From NCBI GenBank assembly GCA_965262505.1, contig CBDHFM010000030.1, positions 3,038,001 to 3,102,000 on the forward strand: 64,000 nucleotides of DNA. The letters are read 5' to 3'. Of this stretch, positions 58,829-64,000 are shown piece after piece. The notes under the pieces are model-generated. The model ran no database searches. It saw only the letters and a list, made by a program, of their open reading frames with translations, and was not told the origin of the DNA. The position numbers were made by a program, and so were the translations under genes. The DNA is from JACPPO01 sp965262505. Lineage in GTDB: Bacteria > Acidobacteriota > Vicinamibacteria > Vicinamibacterales > UBA2999. Every line of letters starts with the position of its first letter. Position 1 is the stretch's first letter.

Positions 58829-58890
58829 CGAGCGGAGGCCGATTTCCCGCCGGGCGGAGCCGGCCGCCGGACGGGGGCAGGATAGCGGCG
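58829..58890 (+). repeat. MITE-like repeat, partial copy C
   Basis: About 62 bases match the right end of copy B (about 10865-10927) with few differences, including GATTTCCCGCCGGGCGGAGC. The remaining 190 bases of the element are absent. It marks an old insertion or recombination between rfaE2 and the DUF1326 gene. Confidence 0.65.
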
Positions 58891-58917
58891 ACGGGCCGCC
58901 GCGACTCGAAAACGGTT

Positions 58918-59418
58918 TTACCGTGCGGAAAGCGCGCGTACTCTGCGAAGGAGCTCGGATGTCGAATGCCCGGGCGCCAGGTCTATCCGCACGACGCGAC
59001 CGCCCCGCGCCTCGACGACATCCCGCCCAACGATGTTCTCCGGTCCCCAGTCGGCGCCCTTGACCAGGATGTCGGGCCGGATGGCGCTGACGATCGCCTG
59101 CGGCGTCTCTTCGTCGAAGATGACGGCCGCGTCCACCGCGTCGAGCGCCAGCAGGATCTCGGCTCGTTCGTGCTCCGGATTCACGGGCCGGCCAGGCCCT
59201 TTGTTCGCGCGCACCGAGGCGTCCGAGTTGACCGCGACGATCAGCCCGTCGCCAAGCGCCCGGGCCTCGCGCAGATAACGCACGTGGCCGGGATGCAACA
59301 GGTCGAATGCGCCATTGGTGAACACCACCGTGCCACCGCGCGCACGGAGACGGTCCGCGAATGCTACCGCCTGTTCCGCCGTCAGGAGCCGCGCTTCCCG
59401 GACACGAGAGTCTGTCAA
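58918..59418 (-). CDS. rfaE2: D-glycero-beta-D-manno-heptose 1-phosphate adenylyltransferase
   Basis: This 166-residue nucleotidyltransferase corresponds to the C-terminal half of HldE. It has VVFTNGAFDLLHPGHVRYLREA (the HxGH motif), AVNSDASVRANKGPGRPV and VKGADWGPENIVG. It makes ADP-heptose for LPS core. It is a separate gene as in many non-enteric bacteria. ATG 59418 overlaps the end of the wzt-like gene by four bases, tying heptose activation to polysaccharide export. Confidence 0.93.
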   Translation of the reverse strand: MTDSRVREARLLTAEQAVAFADRLRARGGTVVFTNGAFDLLHPGHVRYLREARALGDGLIVAVNSDASVRANKGPGRPVNPEHERAEILLALDAVDAAVIFDEETPQAIVSAIRPDILVKGADWGPENIVGRDVVEARGGRVVRIDLAPGHSTSELLRRVRALSAR

Positions 59419-60758
59419 CGATCGACGTCCCGGGGCGGCCCGCCTTCCGACGGCCCGAGGCCGGTGACGCGGATACCGCCTGAGAAGTCCCAGCGGTGGG
59501 GTGGGCGGAAAATGCCCACTTCCTTCAGTTGCGAGGTGACGCGAAGCGTGTAGAGCTGGCGATGGTAGTCGTACGGCACGCCATTCCTGCGGTGAACGGC
59601 GACATCGACCTTGTAGGTCCCCGCGACGAGATCCAGCCGATCGATGGCGAAACGGGCCTCGCCATGGCCGCTCATGGCGCCTGACACCGCGCCCTCAATG
59701 TCGGTGTTGGTGCCGTAGCAGCACACCCCTTCCGCGTTGAAAATACCGACACCGAAGACCAGATCCGTGACCGGGCTGTGCGCCTGGACCTGCAGCCGAA
59801 TCTCCATCGGAGCGCCCGACGGAAAGACGTGCGCCGGCTGGCCCGAGGCACCAACGAACTCGACCGCCTCGATCTCGACTTCTCGGGAACCCCAACTCCC
59901 TTCGACAGCCTTGGACAGATCCTGAGGTTCTGTCTCGACCGGACGGACGCCTGCACCAGGCGAGGCTTGCACGGGCTGTTCAGACCCGATCGCCCGATCC
60001 TCGGCCTCCGCGACGTCCAGCCGGTACGCGTCGATCACGCGCCTCGGATCCCCCTGGGCCCGATTGACGCCGTCGTCGAGCCACATCACCTCGTCGCAGA
60101 GCCTCGTCACGAGATCAAGTGAATGCGTCACCAGCAGCACCGTTCGGCCCCTGCGCCGGAATTCCGAGAACTTGTCGAGGCACTTGTGGGTAAACCCTTC
60201 GTCGCCAACGGCCAGCACTTCGTCCACGAGCAGCACTTCAGGATCGACGTGGACCGCAACGGCGAACCCGAGGCGCATGTACATACCGGACGAGTAGGTC
60301 TTCACGGGCGCATCGACGAACTCCTCGAGCTCGGCAAAAGCGACGATCTCGTCGAAACGCGCGGCGACCTCACGCTTGGTGAGGCCCAGCATCATCCCGT
60401 TGATAAAGACGTTGTCCCTGCCGGAAAGCTCGGGATGAAACCCGGCGCCCAGCTCGATGAGTGCGGAGACGCGGCCCCGGACGGTCACCGTGCCGGCCGT
60501 CGGCCGTCCGATACCCGCGACGAGCTTCAGCATCGTGCTCTTGCCCGAGCCGTTGCGTCCCACGATCCCGAATGTCTTGCCCGCCACGACGTCGAACGAC
60601 ACCGCCTTGAGCGCGTCGAACGTGTCGTCGGGACGCAGCTCGCGCAGGAAGCGTCCCGACAGCAGGGCGCTCTTCAGCGTGCCGAACTGCCGGCGACGGC
60701 CGTAGCGGCGATACGTCTTCTGGACGCCGCGCACCTCTATCGCGTTTACAGCCGTCAT
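59415..60758 (-). CDS. wzt: ABC transporter ATP-binding protein for polysaccharide export (Wzt-like)
   Basis: The 447-residue protein has the ATPase domain of polysaccharide exporters (Walker A GIVGRNGSGKSTML, signature YSSGMYMRLGFAVAVH, Walker B LLVDEVLAVGD). A linker leads to a C-terminal domain of about 160 residues (VEIEAVEFVGASGQPAHVFPSG, GHGEARFAIDRLDLVAGTYKV) like the carbohydrate-binding Wzt_C. This domain usually reads the polymer end before export. The start was set at ATG 60758 (MTAVNAIEVRGVQKTY). It follows the permease gene by 19 bases. Confidence 0.92.
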   Translation of the reverse strand: MTAVNAIEVRGVQKTYRRYGRRRQFGTLKSALLSGRFLRELRPDDTFDALKAVSFDVVAGKTFGIVGRNGSGKSTMLKLVAGIGRPTAGTVTVRGRVSALIELGAGFHPELSGRDNVFINGMMLGLTKREVAARFDEIVAFAELEEFVDAPVKTYSSGMYMRLGFAVAVHVDPEVLLVDEVLAVGDEGFTHKCLDKFSEFRRRGRTVLLVTHSLDLVTRLCDEVMWLDDGVNRAQGDPRRVIDAYRLDVAEAEDRAIGSEQPVQASPGAGVRPVETEPQDLSKAVEGSWGSREVEIEAVEFVGASGQPAHVFPSGAPMEIRLQVQAHSPVTDLVFGVGIFNAEGVCCYGTNTDIEGAVSGAMSGHGEARFAIDRLDLVAGTYKVDVAVHRRNGVPYDYHRQLYTLRVTSQLKEVGIFRPPHRWDFSGGIRVTGLGPSEGGPPRDVDR

Positions 60759-60777
60759 TGTCGTGCCGAAGGCCTCG

Positions 60778-61572
60778 TCAGACTTCCTCCGCAAGCGTGT
60801 CCCTGAGCCGATCGAAGACGAAGTACCCCAGAGCGAATACCAGGAGCGACGCCCCACCCACCGCGAGCAGCCGCGGCCATTGGGTGAACGTCCCCGGCAT
60901 GAACAGCACTTCCTGATACGACACCGCGAGGTGCGTGAACGGATTCAGGTTCAGGTAGCGTTGCATCGACTCCGGCACCATCGACATCGGGTAGATGATC
61001 GGCGTCGCGAAGAACCAGAGCGTCAACAGGTTCGTCAGGAGATCCCGGATGTCACGAAAGTGCACCGTGAGTGCCGACAGCAGCAGGGCCAGTCCGAGCG
61101 TCAGCACCAGCTGAACCAGCACGATCACCGGAAACCACAGTAGGTCGGTCGGCGCCACCGGCACACGGTAGTAGACAAGGAACGCGACCAGAATCGGAAG
61201 GCCCAGGCAGAAGTGCGCCAGGCCGGCGAGCACCGTGACGATCGGCAGCACCTCGGCTGGAAACAGCACCTTCCGGATGAGATTGCCGCCCGCGATCAAC
61301 ACGCTCGAGCCTTCGAGCAGCGACGACGAAAACCAGGTCCACGGCAGAACGCCGCAGAACATGAACAGCCCGAACGGTTCGAGTTCCGTCGGACGGATGC
61401 CGGGCAGGACGACGGTGAAGACGAACGTGTAGACGAGCAGCAGCAGGAGCGGGTTGACGAAGGACCAGAAGAACCCGAGCACGGACCCGCGATACCGCGC
61501 CTTCAGATCGCGGGCCACGAGGCTGGCGATCAGGCCGCGATATCGAAGAACCTGTCGGACACTCTGCAGCAA
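60778..61572 (-). CDS. wzm: ABC-2 type polysaccharide export permease (Wzm-like)
   Basis: This 264-residue inner-membrane protein has six predicted helices and the family opening LIASLVARDLKARYRGSVLGFFWSFVNPLLLL. The block FWFATPIIYP-like (LTLWFFATPIIYPMSMVP) and NPFTHLAVSYQEVLF near the C-terminus are also typical. With the Wzt-like ATPase it forms an exporter for lipid-linked polysaccharide. It lies 21 bases downstream of atpC but probably has its own transcription; no promoter was resolved. Confidence 0.92.
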   Translation of the reverse strand: MLQSVRQVLRYRGLIASLVARDLKARYRGSVLGFFWSFVNPLLLLLVYTFVFTVVLPGIRPTELEPFGLFMFCGVLPWTWFSSSLLEGSSVLIAGGNLIRKVLFPAEVLPIVTVLAGLAHFCLGLPILVAFLVYYRVPVAPTDLLWFPVIVLVQLVLTLGLALLLSALTVHFRDIRDLLTNLLTLWFFATPIIYPMSMVPESMQRYLNLNPFTHLAVSYQEVLFMPGTFTQWPRLLAVGGASLLVFALGYFVFDRLRDTLAEEV

Positions 61573-61593
61573 TTCAGGCCTCTACGGCCTTCT

Positions 61594-62016
61594 TTATACC
61601 CTTGTCCGAGCGCGTGACGCGACTTGAACGCGAACAAGGGACTTGAGCAGGGCGATCCGGGCCCGCTCGATGTCCACGTCAATGGTTCCCCTGGCCAGCC
61701 GCTCTTCGGCGCGTTTCCTGGCGGTCTCGGCCCGGGGGACGTCGATGTCCTGCGCCGGTTCGGCGATCTCCGCGAGGACGGTGACGCTCTCGGGCAGCAC
61801 CTCGCCGAAGCCTGAAGCGATCGCCAGGAAGCGCTTCTCCTCGCCGATGCGGTACCAGAGCTCGCCGACTTTCAGCGTGGCGAGGAGCGGCGTATGGCCC
61901 GGCAGGACGCCCAGGTACCCCTCGGAACCGGGGATCTGGACCTCGTCCACGTCTTCACGGACCAGCGACCGGTCGGGCGTCACGATCTCGAGCAGGAGCT
62001 TTGTGGGTACCGCCAT
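61594..62016 (-). CDS. atpC: ATP synthase F1 subunit epsilon
   Basis: The 140-residue subunit has the beta-sandwich domain LLLEIVTPDRSLVREDVDEVQIPGSEGYLGVLPGHTPLLATL and a helical C-terminus with ERARIALLKSLVRVQ. It regulates rotation and inhibits ATP hydrolysis in F1. It is last in the atp operon, 21 bases after atpD. Confidence 0.95.
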   Translation of the reverse strand: MAVPTKLLLEIVTPDRSLVREDVDEVQIPGSEGYLGVLPGHTPLLATLKVGELWYRIGEEKRFLAIASGFGEVLPESVTVLAEIAEPAQDIDVPRAETARKRAEERLARGTIDVDIERARIALLKSLVRVQVASRARTRV

Positions 62017-62037
62017 ATTCGTTCACCGGACGCCCGG

Positions 62038-63492
<1,455 letters not shown>

Positions 63493-63514
63493 TTCGTCTC
63501 TCGTTCACCCGGTA

Positions 63515-64000
63515 CTAGGTGGCCGACGCGCCGGAGACCACTTCGATGATCTCCCGTGTGATCGCCGCCTGCCGCACTTTGTTCATGTAAAGCGTGAGGT
63601 CCTCGATCATCTCCGCCGAGTTGCGGGTTGCCGCATCCATGGCGGTCATCTGCGCGGCAAAGAACGCCGCATTCGATTCCAGAAGCGCCCGGTAGATCTG
63701 CGCCTGCACGTGCCGCGGCAGCAGGTCGGTGAAGATCGCCGCGGGCTCCGGTTCGTACAAATAGTCCGTCGTGGGATCGGCCGTCTCATCATCCTCGAGC
63801 CGGGGAATGGGCAGCAGGCGCTCAACGACGATCCGCTGCGTCATCACCGACTTGAACTCGTTGTAGATGAGATACACGCTCGACGCCCGGCCGGATACGA
63901 ACTCGTCGATCGCCATGTTCGCGATCTCGGCGGCGTGACCGAACGCGAGCTTCTGGAACACCCCCACACGCTCGTAGCGCACGTCGAACCCGCGGCGGCG
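63515..64000 (-). CDS. atpG: ATP synthase F1 subunit gamma, C-terminal part (partial)
   Basis: The frame runs from the window edge to a stop at 63515, giving the last 161 residues. The C-terminal helix is intact: AFFAAQMTAMDAATRNSAEMIEDLTLYMNKVRQAAITREIIEVVSGA, the part of gamma that turns inside the beta hexamer. The stretch VYLIYNEFKSVMTQ is also typical. The N-terminal half lies beyond the window. Confidence 0.95.
   Translation of the reverse strand, partial: RRRGFDVRYERVGVFQKLAFGHAAEIANMAIDEFVSGRASSVYLIYNEFKSVMTQRIVVERLLPIPRLEDDETADPTTDYLYEPEPAAIFTDLLPRHVQAQIYRALLESNAAFFAAQMTAMDAATRNSAEMIEDLTLYMNKVRQAAITREIIEVVSGASAT

Overview
The window is high-G+C bacterial chromosome (about two thirds G+C by eye), densely coded on both strands. 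The gene set fits an Acidobacteriota genome, probably of the Vicinamibacteria type. It includes a VWA-domain protein of the acidobacterial style, a stand-alone prolyl-peptidase with a beta-propeller, the FAYWTII-type basic protein, DUF1015 next to serC, a UpxY/NusG paralogue beside surA, and many small histidine-kinase and sigma-54 regulators. This assignment is inference from gene content; there is no rRNA or other marker in the window.

Layout. 1-0.32 kb: right end of an IS630-family element, identical to the end of a full copy at 37.4-38.4 kb. 0.3-7.6 kb: inositol-phosphate synthase, a methyltransferase, a frameshifted VWA protein, a ZIP metal transporter, a BON-domain protein and DNA polymerase I. 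7.65-10.95 kb: accessory island between polA and pcnB, made of an inverted pair of about 255-bp MITE-like repeats, a decayed merR start, and one membrane-protein gene split by a second IS630-family element that carries its own LexA-like HTH gene. 11-33.5 kb: mostly housekeeping and metabolism (pcnB, a lone Cas2-like protein, serC with DUF1015, an M23 peptidase, rmuC, glnS, malQ, two aminotransferases, a beta-CASP hydrolase, a DPP4-like peptidase, a MetF-like reductase, an SDR, an AI-2E family exporter and an orphan nuoG). 33.5-38.4 kb: an ISAzo13-family element directly after nuoG, a porin, a GAF-type membrane protein, and the full IS630 copy.

38.4-47.7 kb: a regulatory region. It holds a frameshifted TPR/beta-barrel protein, a GAF-GAF-SpoIIE phosphatase divergent from fabZ, a hybrid histidine kinase, a FliA-type sigma factor, an 81-residue stand-alone histidine-kinase-like dimerisation domain coupled to a small HTH protein, an NtrC-type sigma-54 activator and its partners. 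47.7-51.7 kb: an M28 peptidase preceded by an attC-like sequence, an exported isoaspartate methyltransferase, a RibD-like deaminase and a VOC remnant. 51.7-57.9 kb: a minus-strand run mfd - surA-like - NusG-like - dusB. 58-64 kb: a DUF1326 gene, a third repeat fragment, rfaE2-wzt-wzm (surface polysaccharide) and the 3' part of the F-type ATP synthase operon (atpG-atpD-atpC).

Recurring themes are: (1) -10 boxes placed 4-13 bases before the start codon at about a dozen genes, implying leaderless or near-leaderless mRNAs; (2) divergent gene pairs sharing one symmetric -10 box; (3) three IS elements whose ends and target duplications can be read to the base; (4) two single-base frameshifts in otherwise intact genes. 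I see no tRNA, rRNA, CRISPR array or replication origin.
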